Below, piece after piece: positions 8,028 through 14,622 of a stretch of DNA of 14,622 bases. The stretch is taken from assembly GCA_002333125.1 (NCBI GenBank), contig DDBM01000100.1, forward strand, positions 12,778 to 27,399, given 5' to 3'. Each line of letters opens with the position of its first letter. The first letter of the stretch is position 1. The position numbers were made by a program, and so were the translations under genes. This stretch comes from Moraxellaceae bacterium UBA2032. Its GTDB lineage: Bacteria > Pseudomonadota > Gammaproteobacteria > Pseudomonadales > Moraxellaceae. A model generated the notes under the pieces. The model saw only the letters and a list, made by a program, of their open reading frames with translations. It was not told the origin of the DNA and made no database searches.

Positions 8028-9724
8028 CTATGCAATGGGCTCGCAACCTGATTTTGGTCGGTTTAGCAATTGTCAGCTATTTGATGATTTTAGCGTGGCA
8101 AAAAGACTATGGTAATACTTCCCCTAGCCATACGCCAGATAGTGCCGTAAATCGCAGTGTAGAGGCCTCTACGCCGATAAATTTGACTAGCTCTACCCCT
8201 GTTGCTGCAGCAAGCACAGATATTCCTACTGCACCCGTCAAAGCAGAGTTAGCTACCGCTACCGAATTGGTGACAGCACCCACTCAAGGTTTATTACGTG
8301 TTAAAACTGATGTGCTAGATGTGCAAATTGATACTGTAGGTGGTGATATTGTTGATTTGTCATTGCCAACCTATACAAAAACAGTTGATGGTACAGAGGC
8401 ATTTTCTTTATTAGAAAATAATCGTCAACGCATGTTTATTGCTCAATCAGGATTAATTGGCGCAAATGGCGCAGATGCTAATCCTGAAGGCCGCCCTGTA
8501 TATCAAGCAATACAAAGCAGTTTTGTTTTAGAAAAAGGTAAAACGGTATTAAATGTCCCGTTAACATTTATAGATAAAAACGGCGTAGAAATTCAAAAAA
8601 TATTTACTTTTACTCAAGGTAAATATGATATTGAAGTTAAATATAATATTATTAATCGGAGTCAAACTGTTTGGCAGGGATTAATGTTTGCCCAATTAAA
8701 ACGTGATGGTACTGAAGACCCAAGTAAAAGTCATCAAGGTATGGGAATGTCCACTTATTTAGGTGGTGCATGGGGAACAACAGAAAAAAATTATAATAAA
8801 ATTAATTTTACTGATTTTAACAAAGAGGCTTTAAAGGAAACAGTGGTTGGTGGTTGGGCGGCGATTGTGCAGCATTATTTTGTTGCTGCTTGGATTCCTG
8901 ATGCAAAAGCTAAAAATCATTTTACGAGCAGAGCTAACGATAAAGGTGAATATTTTATTGGCTTTAGCTCACCTGATATTACGGTTAATGCAGGTATGCA
9001 AAATAGCATTAGTGCTAAATTATATGCAGGGCCTAAAATTCAAGATGAATTAGCTAAGTTATCCACAGGTTTGGATTTAACAGTCGATTATGGTTGGTTA
9101 TGGTTTATCGCTCAATTTTTGTTTTGGTTACTTAAAAATATTCATGGCTTTTTAGGTAATTGGGGCTGGTCGATTGTTGGTTTAACGATTGTTGTTAAAT
9201 TGGCGTTTTTTCATTTGTCAGCTACCAGTTATAAATCAATGGCTAATATGCGCCGTGTTGCACCAGAAATGCAGCGTATTAAAGAGCAGTACGGCTCTGA
9301 TCGCCAAAAAACATCCCAAGCAATGATGGACTTATATAAAAAGGAAAAAATCAATCCAGTTTCGGGTTGTTTACCCATGTTGGTGCAAATGCCTGTCTTT
9401 TTGGCCTTGTATTGGACGTTAATGGAAAGTGTAGAATTGCGCCATGCGCCGTGGTTATTGTGGATAACTGACTTAGCTGCCATGGATAAGTTTTTTGTAT
9501 TGCCCTTAATTATGGGCGCAACCATGTATATTCAGCAGTTATTAAACCCTCAACCAACCGACCCTATGCAAGCCAAAGTATTAAAAATAATGCCTGTGAT
9601 GTTTACGGTATTTATGTTGTGGTTTCCATCGGGTTTGGTGTTGTATTGGGTTGTCAATAATACCTTGTCTATCGTTCAACAATGGATTATTACGCGCCAA
9701 ATTGAAGGTGCTAAGGCTAAATAA
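8024..9724 (+). CDS. yidC: Membrane protein insertase YidC
   Basis: YidC inserts and folds inner-membrane proteins, alone or with SecYEG. The product is 566 residues (E. coli 548). There is an N-terminal membrane anchor ([17 protein letters not shown]), a low-complexity Thr/Ala/Ser linker to about residue 85, a large periplasmic domain, and then the five-helix core with [18 protein letters not shown] and [13 protein letters not shown]. The positively charged groove residue, Arg366 in E. coli, appears here as Lys392 (TIVVKLAFF). The ATG at 8024 was chosen because it overlaps the yidD stop (ATGA) and puts the anchor at the N-terminus; an upstream TTG at 8006 adds only six residues. Two perfect DnaA boxes lie inside (9059, 9459). 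Confidence 0.97.
   Translation: MTMQWARNLILVGLAIVSYLMILAWQKDYGNTSPSHTPDSAVNRSVEASTPINLTSSTPVAAASTDIPTAPVKAELATATELVTAPTQGLLRVKTDVLDVQIDTVGGDIVDLSLPTYTKTVDGTEAFSLLENNRQRMFIAQSGLIGANGADANPEGRPVYQAIQSSFVLEKGKTVLNVPLTFIDKNGVEIQKIFTFTQGKYDIEVKYNIINRSQTVWQGLMFAQLKRDGTEDPSKSHQGMGMSTYLGGAWGTTEKNYNKINFTDFNKEALKETVVGGWAAIVQHYFVAAWIPDAKAKNHFTSRANDKGEYFIGFSSPDITVNAGMQNSISAKLYAGPKIQDELAKLSTGLDLTVDYGWLWFIAQFLFWLLKNIHGFLGNWGWSIVGLTIVVKLAFFHLSATSYKSMANMRRVAPEMQRIKEQYGSDRQKTSQAMMDLYKKEKINPVSGCLPMLVQMPVFLALYWTLMESVELRHAPWLLWITDLAAMDKFFVLPLIMGATMYIQQLLNPQPTDPMQAKVLKIMPVMFTVFMLWFPSGLVLYWVVNNTLSIVQQWIITRQIEGAKAK
9059..9067 (+). promoter_or_regulatory. Perfect DnaA box inside yidC
   Basis: TTATCCACA, read by the yidC frame as Leu-Ser-Thr at the end of the periplasmic domain, just before the second membrane segment. 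The region is poorly conserved in YidC, so the 9-mer is not forced by the protein. Confidence 0.6.
9459..9467 (-). promoter_or_regulatory. Perfect DnaA box inside yidC, opposite orientation
   Basis: TGTGGATAA lies within codons for LLWITD, a segment well conserved in YidC (E. coli has LWIHD at this place). The match may therefore be an accident of coding. Confidence 0.4.
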
Positions 9725-9727
9725 TCC

Positions 9728-9770
9728 GACTTATGTATTGCTTTACAAATAAGCAATAACCGCATAAGTC
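9728..9770. repeat. Long bulged hairpin downstream of yidC
   Basis: GACTTATG (9728-9735) pairs with CATAAGTC (9763-9770), and TATTGCTT (9736-9743) pairs with AAGCAATA (9751-9758). This gives 16 perfect base pairs with a 7-nt loop and a single 4-nt bulge, ACCG (9759-9762). It begins 3 nt after the yidC stop and precedes the terminator. It may protect the 3' end of the mRNA; no protein or known RNA family is recognised. Confidence 0.65.
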
Positions 9771-9787
9771 TTAAAAGTAGATATTGT

Positions 9788-9817
9788 AAGGCTGTCTTAA
9801 TGACAGCCTTATTTTTT
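9788..9817 (+). terminator. Rho-independent terminator of the rpmH-rnpA-yidD-yidC operon
   Basis: A 9-bp perfect stem AAGGCTGTC/GACAGCCTT (9788-9796 with 9802-9810), a 5-nt loop, then A and six T (9812-9817). It ends 10 bp before the mnmE ATG, so mnmE is either attenuated by read-through or has a promoter inside this short gap. Confidence 0.88.
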
Positions 9818-9827
9818 GGGGCAGAAA

Positions 9828-11303
9828 ATGAACTTATCCACAGCCAATGACACCATTGCTGCTATTGCAACACCTAATGGGCGCGGAGGCGTAGGTATCG
9901 TGCGTTTGTCGGGGCATAAAGCTTTAGAGATAGCAAAGGTACTCACGCAAGATAATAAGGCCTTAAAAGCGCGCTATGCACATTTTAGACGCTTTTATAG
10001 TGCCGATGGTACGGTACTTGATGAAGGTTTAGCGTTGTATTTTCCTAATCCGCATTCATTTACAGGTGAAGACGTTGTGGAGCTACAAGGACATGGCGGC
10101 CCTGTGTTAATGGATATGTTACTTAAACGGGTACTCGAATTGGGTGCGCGTATGGCGCAAGCAGGTGAGTTTTCGCAACGGGCTTTTTTAAATGACAAAC
10201 TTGATTTAACCCAAGCCGAAGCAATCGCAGACTTAATTGATGCTTCATCACAAGCAGCGGTTAAATCGGCATCACAGTCTTTGCAAGGGGCATTTTCTAA
10301 ACGCATTAATGTGTTACTAGAAAGTTTAATAAACCTACGTTTATACGTCGAAGCCGCAATTGATTTTCCTGATGAAGAAATTGACTTTTTGAGTGACGGT
10401 ATTGTGGCCGCACGTTTGCAAAGTGTACGCGACAAGCTACAAACAGTTTTAGCTCAAGCCAAACAAGGCGCATTGTTGCGTGAAGGTGTACGTGTAGTGA
10501 TTGCAGGCAAGCCCAATGCAGGTAAGTCGAGTTTGCTTAATGCCTTAGCAGGCTATGAAGCCGCGATTGTGACCGATATTGCAGGCACAACCCGTGATGT
10601 ATTACGTGAGCATATTCACATAGACGGTTTACCTTTACACATCATTGATACCGCAGGTTTGCGTGATACAGGCGATGCTGTCGAAAAAGAAGGTATTCGT
10701 CGTGCTTACCACGAAATAGCCCAAGCAGATGGCTTGTTATTGATGTATGACTTATCCACAGAGTTATCCACAACCTTACAAAGTTATCCACAAAATCAAG
10801 ATATTAATGCTAATACTGTGGATAACTTAAGCACTTATCCACAATTACCACCTAACTTATCCACAAGCTTTGATCCTTTAGCACTGGCTAGACAATTTTT
10901 TGATCCATTACCACCGCCCCAAAAGTTATGTTTTATTGCCAACAAATGCGATTTAGTAGGGCAAGAGCCTCATATTTCGACCATTGAAGGCTATTTGCAC
11001 ATTACCTTGTCTGCACGTCAAGACATGGGCTTAGCGCAGCTTAAAACGCATTTAAAAGCCCTTGTAGGCTATCAAGATGCCGAACATAGCCCTTTTATTG
11101 CGCGGCGCAGACATTTGGATGCGCTAAGACGTACAGAAGCCGCCTTGCAACAAGCGCATGAGCAATTGCATGGTTTGGCTTTAGGAGAGTTGATGGCAGA
11201 GGATTTACGTGCTGCACAACAAGCATTAGGTGAGATTACAGGTGCGTTTAGTGCTGATGATTTGTTGGGTAAAATTTTTAGTAGCTTTTGTATAGGAAAA
11301 TAA
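9828..11303 (+). CDS. mnmE: tRNA uridine-5-carboxymethylaminomethyl modification GTPase MnmE
   Basis: MnmE works with MnmG to modify the wobble uridine of several tRNAs. The 491-residue product starts at the ATG at 9828; a TTG at 9816 lies in the terminator T-run and is unlikely. Domains: tetrahydrofolate-binding N-domain to about 118 ([20 protein letters not shown]), a helical middle, a G domain with P-loop GKPNAGKS at 227-234, TTRDV, DTAG at 274-277 and NKCD at 372-375, and the C-terminal FCIGK carrying the catalytic cysteine. E. coli MnmE has 454 residues. About 33 of the extra residues lie between DTAG and NKCD, in a Ser/Thr/Gln/Asn/Pro-rich stretch (about 307-348) whose DNA is a DnaA-box cluster. 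The rest of the protein looks intact, so it is probably functional. Confidence 0.97.
   Translation: MNLSTANDTIAAIATPNGRGGVGIVRLSGHKALEIAKVLTQDNKALKARYAHFRRFYSADGTVLDEGLALYFPNPHSFTGEDVVELQGHGGPVLMDMLLKRVLELGARMAQAGEFSQRAFLNDKLDLTQAEAIADLIDASSQAAVKSASQSLQGAFSKRINVLLESLINLRLYVEAAIDFPDEEIDFLSDGIVAARLQSVRDKLQTVLAQAKQGALLREGVRVVIAGKPNAGKSSLLNALAGYEAAIVTDIAGTTRDVLREHIHIDGLPLHIIDTAGLRDTGDAVEKEGIRRAYHEIAQADGLLLMYDLSTELSTTLQSYPQNQDINANTVDNLSTYPQLPPNLSTSFDPLALARQFFDPLPPPQKLCFIANKCDLVGQEPHISTIEGYLHITLSARQDMGLAQLKTHLKALVGYQDAEHSPFIARRRHLDALRRTEAALQQAHEQLHGLALGELMAEDLRAAQQALGEITGAFSADDLLGKIFSSFCIGK
9834..9842 (+). promoter_or_regulatory. Perfect DnaA box at the mnmE start
   Basis: TTATCCACA forms codons 3-5 (Leu-Ser-Thr), only 3 bp after the ATG. 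E. coli MnmE lacks these residues (it begins MSDNDTI), so they form a small N-terminal extension. DnaA binding here could affect transcription into mnmE. Confidence 0.65.
10752..10865. promoter_or_regulatory. DnaA-box cluster inside mnmE (six perfect boxes)
   Basis: TTATCCACA at 10752-10760, 10764-10772, 10784-10792, 10835-10843 and 10857-10865, and its complement TGTGGATAA at 10817-10825. Three boxes are read in frame as Leu-Ser-Thr. Two others are read one frame over (Ser-Tyr-Pro-Gln and Thr-Tyr-Pro-Gln), and the reversed one gives Thr-Val-Asp-Asn. Start offsets of 0, 12, 32, 65, 83 and 105 bp stay close to multiples of a helical turn. The cluster coincides with extra residues in the MnmE GTPase domain. 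It is as box-dense as the oriC arrays but has no AT-rich tandem repeats inside it. Confidence 0.9.
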
Positions 11304-11332
11304 TCTTTAAAATTAATAAATTACGCAAAAAT

Positions 11333-11357
11333 GAGCTAAGAGATTAGCTCTTTTTTT
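11333..11357 (+). terminator. Rho-independent terminator of mnmE
   Basis: GAGCTAA (11333-11339), loop GAGA, TTAGCTC (11344-11350), followed by seven T. The stem begins 30 bp after the mnmE stop. Confidence 0.9.
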
Positions 11358-11757
11358 GTCTTAAATTTTTGATTTTTTGTTTGATTTTTGCTCAAAATTA
11401 ACTAATGATGAAAGGTTGTATTGCCTGTTTTTTGTCTGATAAATAACCCAAAAGTAGCTGACAAATTATTAAATGAGTCAGGTTTTGTTTAAAAGCCAAT
11501 ACTTAATTTAAAAAAAAGAGATCTTTGGTTGATAAAAAATAGCAGCCTTTTAAGATAATAAAAAAACAATAGGCATTAATTTTTTAGCTGTTTTGTATTT
11601 TTTATAATGTAATATAGTGTAATTTTTATTACATTAATGTTTTTTTGATAAAATATTCGAACAAGCGCACAAAATCAACATCAAGACTTGGTAATTGCTT
11701 ATTTGTCCCCCACTTTAATTAAGGAGTTAAGGTTAGTTAATTATTAAGGTAGTCAGC
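11358..11757. other. AT-rich intergenic region between mnmE and the OYE-family gene
   Basis: About 400 bp without a gene and strongly AT-rich. It holds a tandem TTTGATTTTT-type repeat (11368-11379 and 11380-11390) just after the terminator, several poly-A/T runs, and the inverted-repeat operator candidate at 11605-11636. A possible -10 (TAAAAT, 11649-11654) follows the operator, but no good -35 is present at the right spacing. AAGG (11745-11748) can serve as the ribosome site for the next gene. No RNA gene or real reading frame is seen. Confidence 0.6.
11605..11636. promoter_or_regulatory. Phased TGTAAT half-sites, candidate operator for the OYE-family gene
   Basis: TAATGTAAT (11605-11613) and ATTACATTA (11628-11636) form a perfect 9-bp inverted repeat with a 14-bp spacer. 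A third TGTAAT lies at 11618-11623. The three hexamers start at 11608, 11618 and 11628 (the last inverted), one every 10 bp, and so on one face of the helix. They lie about 120 bp upstream of the OYE-family ATG and next to a possible -10. The regulator is unknown. Confidence 0.5.
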
Positions 11758-12852
11758 ATGAGTGATATTTTTTCTCCTATACAAGTAGGTGCTTTAAGTT
11801 TAAAAAATCGTATTTTTATGGCACCGCTAACGCGTATGCGTAGTCGTGATGATAGTGATGTGCCTGTATTACCTTTAATGGCAGAGTATTACCGCCAACG
11901 CGCTAATGCTGGATTGATTATTAGCGAAGCCTCTCAAGTATCGCCGCAAGGCAAAGGCTATATGGGAACACCTGGTATTTATACTGCCGAGCAAGTGGCC
12001 GCATGGCAAAAAATCACGCAGGCGGTACATGAGGCAGAGGGTAAAATTGCGATTCAATTGTGGCATGTTGGTCGTGTTTCGCATCACTCCTTGCAACCCA
12101 ATCAGCAGCTACCTGTGTCGGCATCGGCCTTAGCTTATGTTAATAAAACCACTATTATGGGTGAGGATGGCAAGCCGCATCGTGTTGCTTGTGATACGCC
12201 TCGCGCTTTAACTTTAGAAGAAATGCCAGCTTTAGTTGATAGTTATCGTCAAGCCACAATCAATGCGCGTGAAGCGGGTTTTGATATGGTGGAAGTTCAT
12301 GCTGCCCACGGTTATTTGTTGCATCAATTTCAATCTTTAGAAAGTAATCACCGTGATGATATTTATGGCGGTAGCGTAGAAAATCGCGCCCGTTTAACCT
12401 TAGAAGTGATTGATGCCTGTATTGCGGCATGGGATGCGGCACATGTAGGCGTACGGATTTCGCCGCTAGGGATTTTTAATGGTTTAGATGACAAAGACGG
12501 CTTAGAGATGGGCTTATATTTAGCACGTGAATTTAATCAGCGTGGTTTGGCTTATTTACATTTGTCTGAGCCTGATTGGGCAGGAGGCCCTGCGCATAGT
12601 GATGAGTTTAGGCAAGCATTACGCACCGCTTTTAAAGGCGTGATTATTGGTGCAGGTAGTTACACCTTAGACAAAGCTAATAGCTTGTTAGCTAAAGGTT
12701 TTATTGATGCCGCTGCCTTTGGTCGCCCTTATATTGCTAATCCCGATTTAGCACATCGTTTAAAACTTAATGCGCCTTTAAATGAAATAAATCCTGCCAC
12801 TTTATATGGTGGTGCTGAAGAAGGTTACACCGATTATCCTGCTTTAGCTTAA
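11758..12852 (+). CDS. Old Yellow Enzyme family NAD(P)H-dependent flavin reductase, NemA-like
   Basis: The 364-residue protein matches the E. coli NemA / PETN reductase subfamily in length (365) and sequence. It opens FSPIQVGALSLKNRIFMAPL followed by TRMRS, has the flavin-site segment IQLWHVGR, and ends YGGAEEGYTDYPAL. The substrate-binding pair is His181 and His184 (HAAHGYLLHQF) with the proton-donor Tyr186, the same numbering as PETN reductase. Such FMN enzymes reduce activated C=C bonds, N-ethylmaleimide, quinones and nitro compounds in the cytoplasm. It lies behind the mnmE terminator in its own unit, with a candidate operator upstream. E. coli nemA is controlled by NemR; no such gene is seen here. 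The natural substrate is unknown. Confidence 0.94.
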   Translation: MSDIFSPIQVGALSLKNRIFMAPLTRMRSRDDSDVPVLPLMAEYYRQRANAGLIISEASQVSPQGKGYMGTPGIYTAEQVAAWQKITQAVHEAEGKIAIQLWHVGRVSHHSLQPNQQLPVSASALAYVNKTTIMGEDGKPHRVACDTPRALTLEEMPALVDSYRQATINAREAGFDMVEVHAAHGYLLHQFQSLESNHRDDIYGGSVENRARLTLEVIDACIAAWDAAHVGVRISPLGIFNGLDDKDGLEMGLYLAREFNQRGLAYLHLSEPDWAGGPAHSDEFRQALRTAFKGVIIGAGSYTLDKANSLLAKGFIDAAAFGRPYIANPDLAHRLKLNAPLNEINPATLYGGAEEGYTDYPALA

Positions 12853-12873
12853 TCACTTTAGCTCTGTCCTAAC

Positions 12874-12919
12874 GGGAGAGAGAACTCCCTCTCCTGTTGG
12901 GAGAGGGTTGGGGTGAGGG
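12874..12919. repeat. REP-like CT/GA-rich palindromic element
   Basis: CCCTCTCC (12887-12894) and GGAGAGGG (12900-12907) form an 8-bp hairpin with a 5-nt loop. A competing arm, GGAGAG (12875-12880), lies upstream and GTTGGGGTGAGGG (12907-12919) downstream. The pattern (CCCTCACCCCAAC..CTCTCCC on the other strand) resembles palindromic intergenic repeats found in many proteobacterial genomes. Its GC-rich makeup contrasts with the surrounding DNA. It may also act as a weak terminator for the upstream gene, though no T-run follows. Confidence 0.65.
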
Positions 12920-12923
12920 CTAA

Positions 12924-12947
12924 ATCAAAACCTCAACAGATTTTGAT
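12924..12947. promoter_or_regulatory. Short inverted repeat upstream of the monooxygenase gene
   Basis: ATCAAAA (12924-12930) and TTTTGAT (12941-12947) with a 10-bp spacer. It could be an operator half-site pair or a weak hairpin about 125 bp upstream of the monooxygenase start. No clear -35/-10 pair accompanies it. Confidence 0.3.
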
Positions 12948-13071
12948 CAGAAAGAAAAAGCCTTAAATTGGCCTGAAAAGATAAATTAATTGTCCCGTCA
13001 TGTACTTACGTGCCATTAAAAAACACTTTAGTATCGAGATGAAATATTCTACTAAGACTAAGAGAGTGATT

Positions 13072-14529
13072 ATGAGCACAGAACATATTGATGTATTAAT
13101 TGTAGGGGCAGGATTGTCGGGTATTGGTGCAGCTTATCATTTACAAAAAGAGTGTCCTCATAAAAAAGTGCTAATTATCGAGCGACGTAATGCCATTGGT
13201 GGAACATGGGATTTGTTTAGGTATCCGGGTATTCGTTCTGACTCTGATATGTTTACTCTAGGTTATAACTTTAAACCGTGGACAAATCCTAAAGCGATTG
13301 CTGACGGCACATCTATTCGAGAATATGTACAAGAAACAGCTCACGAAAACGGTATTGATAAAAAAATTCGTTTTGGTTTACAGGTGCGTCATGCGGCATG
13401 GTCAAGTAAAAATGCTACGTGGACAGTAGATGCGGTGCGTGAAGCAACGGGTGAAACGGTACAATTTAGCTGTAATTTTTTGCTAATGTGTAGTGGTTAT
13501 TATAATTATGATGCAGGTTACACTCCCGAGTTTAAAGGCATAAAAGATTTTAAAGGCCAAATAGTCCATCCACAAAAATGGACAGAAGATATTGATTATA
13601 AAAATAAAAATGTAGTAATTATTGGTAGCGGTGCAACAGCAGTTACCTTAGTGCCATCGATGGCCGAAAAAGCAGCACATGTGACCATGTTACAGCGTTC
13701 GCCAACTTATGTGATTTCTGTGCCTGAGCGCGATATTATCTCAGAAAAATTACGCCCATTTTTACCAGAAAAGATGGTTTATCGTTTAGCGCGTACCCGT
13801 AATGTGGGTTTGCAAATGATGTTTTATAGGTTAAGCCGCGAAAAGCCTAATGTGGTTAAACGCTTTTTATTACAAATGGTGCGTCGCCAATTGGGTAAAG
13901 GTGCTGATATGACTCATTTTACGCCTACATATAACCCGTGGGATGAGCGTATTTGTGCCGTGCCTGATGGCGATTTATTTAAGGTGATTCGTCAAGGTAA
14001 AGCCTCTGTGGTGACAGACCAAATTGAAACCTTTACCAAAACAGGCATTAAGCTTAAATCAGGACTAGAGTTAGCCGCAGATATGATTGTGACGGCGACA
14101 GGTTTAAACTTGCAGTTGTTAGGTGGTATGACCGTTGAGGTAGATGGTAAGCCATTTGCAATGACTCAAACCATGAATTACAAAGGGGTGATGTTTAAAG
14201 ACTTGCCTAATTTGGCGATGATTTTTGGTTATACCAATGCTTCATGGACACTCAAAGCTGATTTAAGTAGCGAATATATTTGTCGGTTATTAAAACACAT
14301 GGATACAAAAGGTTTACGTCAATGCACGCCTCAAAATAGCGATGGCACAGTAGCAGAAGAAGCCTTTTTAGGGTTGGCATCAGGTTATGTGCAACGTGCT
14401 AAAAACGTATTACCTAAACAGGGCAATAAAGCACCGTGGAAACTATACCAAAACTATGCCCTTGATTTGGCGATGTTACGTTTTGCTAAGTTAGAAGATG
14501 GTGCGATGAGGTTTTCTAGCCCTAAATAA
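13072..14529 (+). CDS. Flavin-containing Baeyer-Villiger monooxygenase, EthA-like
   Basis: The 485-residue protein aligns end to end with mycobacterial EthA (489). It has an N-terminal FAD-binding GAGLSG at 12-17, GGTWDLFRYPGIRSDSDM, and the Baeyer-Villiger fingerprint F-x-G-x(3)-H-x(3)-W at 160-170 (FKGQIVHPQKW, followed by Thr instead of the usual Pro). A second NADPH-binding GSGATA is at 185-190. Later segments LQRSPTYV, YNPWDERICAVPDGDLF, VTATGLNLQL and YTNASWTLKADL are also EthA-like. Such enzymes insert oxygen into ketones, giving esters or lactones, and can oxidise sulfur compounds. The ATG at 13072 is preferred over one at 13000 because it follows AGAGAG and puts the FAD motif at the expected position. 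It lies 219 bp after the OYE-family gene on the same strand. The substrate is unknown. Confidence 0.93.
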   Translation: MSTEHIDVLIVGAGLSGIGAAYHLQKECPHKKVLIIERRNAIGGTWDLFRYPGIRSDSDMFTLGYNFKPWTNPKAIADGTSIREYVQETAHENGIDKKIRFGLQVRHAAWSSKNATWTVDAVREATGETVQFSCNFLLMCSGYYNYDAGYTPEFKGIKDFKGQIVHPQKWTEDIDYKNKNVVIIGSGATAVTLVPSMAEKAAHVTMLQRSPTYVISVPERDIISEKLRPFLPEKMVYRLARTRNVGLQMMFYRLSREKPNVVKRFLLQMVRRQLGKGADMTHFTPTYNPWDERICAVPDGDLFKVIRQGKASVVTDQIETFTKTGIKLKSGLELAADMIVTATGLNLQLLGGMTVEVDGKPFAMTQTMNYKGVMFKDLPNLAMIFGYTNASWTLKADLSSEYICRLLKHMDTKGLRQCTPQNSDGTVAEEAFLGLASGYVQRAKNVLPKQGNKAPWKLYQNYALDLAMLRFAKLEDGAMRFSSPK

Positions 14530-14545
14530 CAATATCTGTTTATGT

Positions 14546-14573
14546 ACTCTCTTCTATAAAGTTAGGAGAGAGT
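14546..14573. terminator. Hairpin between convergent genes, possible terminator
   Basis: ACTCTCTTC (14546-14554) pairs with GGAGAGAGT (14565-14573) through nine pairs including one G-T, with a 10-nt loop. It lies between the monooxygenase stop and a convergent partial gene. Neither side has a proper T-run, so termination would be weak. Confidence 0.4.
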
Positions 14574-14577
14574 GGTA

Positions 14578-14622
14578 TTACGCGCCCCATTGCCGTACAC
14601 GACCTGTATCTAAATGCACAAA
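14578..14622 (-). CDS. C-terminal end of a probable DUF882/MepK-like murein peptidase (partial)
   Basis: The minus-strand frame entering from the right edge ends FVHLDTGRVRQWGA then TAA (14580-14578). The ending FVHxDxGxxRxW is typical of DUF882 / peptidase M15-type proteins such as E. coli MepK (YcbK), exported murein endopeptidases in which this His is part of the metal site. Only 14 residues are visible, so the assignment rests on this short motif. The gene converges on the monooxygenase gene with 48 bp between the stop codons. Confidence 0.55.
   Translation of the reverse strand, partial: FVHLDTGRVRQWGA

Noticed and set aside
9816..9827. TTG at 9816 as the mnmE start
   Set aside because: It falls at the end of the terminator T-run. 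The ATG at 9828 fits the family N-terminus and has GGGG upstream.
9995..10435. 146-codon open frame on the minus strand opposite mnmE
   Set aside because: It is antisense to a well-conserved part of mnmE, its Ser/Lys/Arg-rich peptide resembles no family, and it has no sign of its own signals.
11405..11446. 13-codon open frame (MMKGCIACFLSDK) in the mnmE-OYE gap
   Set aside because: Too short, no ribosome site and no resemblance to known leader peptides.
13000..13071. ATG at 13000 as the monooxygenase start
   Set aside because: It would add 24 residues not found in the EthA family and lacks a ribosome site; the ATG at 13072 has both length and site right.

Overview
The window is the replication-origin region of a gammaproteobacterial chromosome, AT-leaning (about 40% GC by eye). 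The proteins resemble their E. coli counterparts in length and motifs, and the order gyrB-recF-dnaN-dnaA / oriC / rpmH-rnpA-yidD-yidC-mnmE is the classic conserved origin block. I cannot name a genus from the sequence alone.

Layout. Position 1-386 (minus strand) is the N-terminal part of an iron-type alcohol dehydrogenase that runs off the left edge. Positions 665-6793 (minus strand) hold the replication operon dnaA-dnaN-recF-gyrB, closed by a strong terminator at 617-641. A parS (ParB) site lies inside the 3' end of recF and a DnaA box covers the recF stop codon. Positions 6794-7274 are the origin: nine perfect TTATCCACA DnaA boxes plus one near-perfect, a 15-bp inverted repeat made from two head-to-head boxes, and an AT-rich unwinding region built on a perfect 12-bp tandem repeat. 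Good sigma-70 promoters for dnaA (leftward) and rpmH (rightward) flank it. Positions 7275-9724 (plus strand) are the tightly overlapped rpmH-rnpA-yidD-yidC chain, then come a long hairpin, a terminator and mnmE (9828-11303). The right part carries an OYE/NemA-type flavin reductase (11758-12852), an EthA-like Baeyer-Villiger monooxygenase (13072-14529), and on the minus strand the last 14 codons of what looks like a DUF882/MepK-type peptidase. All complete genes point away from oriC, so transcription runs with the replication forks.

The most unusual signal is a second, dense DnaA-box array inside the mnmE coding sequence: six perfect TTATCCACA boxes in 114 bp (10752-10865). They coincide with an extra stretch of about 33 residues between the G3 and G4 motifs of the MnmE GTPase domain. 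The same 9-mer appears in two reading frames and on both strands, so the DNA rather than the peptide seems to be what is kept. Further perfect boxes lie at the mnmE start (9834), twice in yidC (9059, 9459) and at the recF stop (3198). In total 19 perfect boxes occur in 14.6 kb, where about 0.1 would be expected by chance at equal base composition. The likely reading is an origin-proximal DnaA titration or accessory origin element about 3.8 kb from oriC, carried inside a housekeeping gene.
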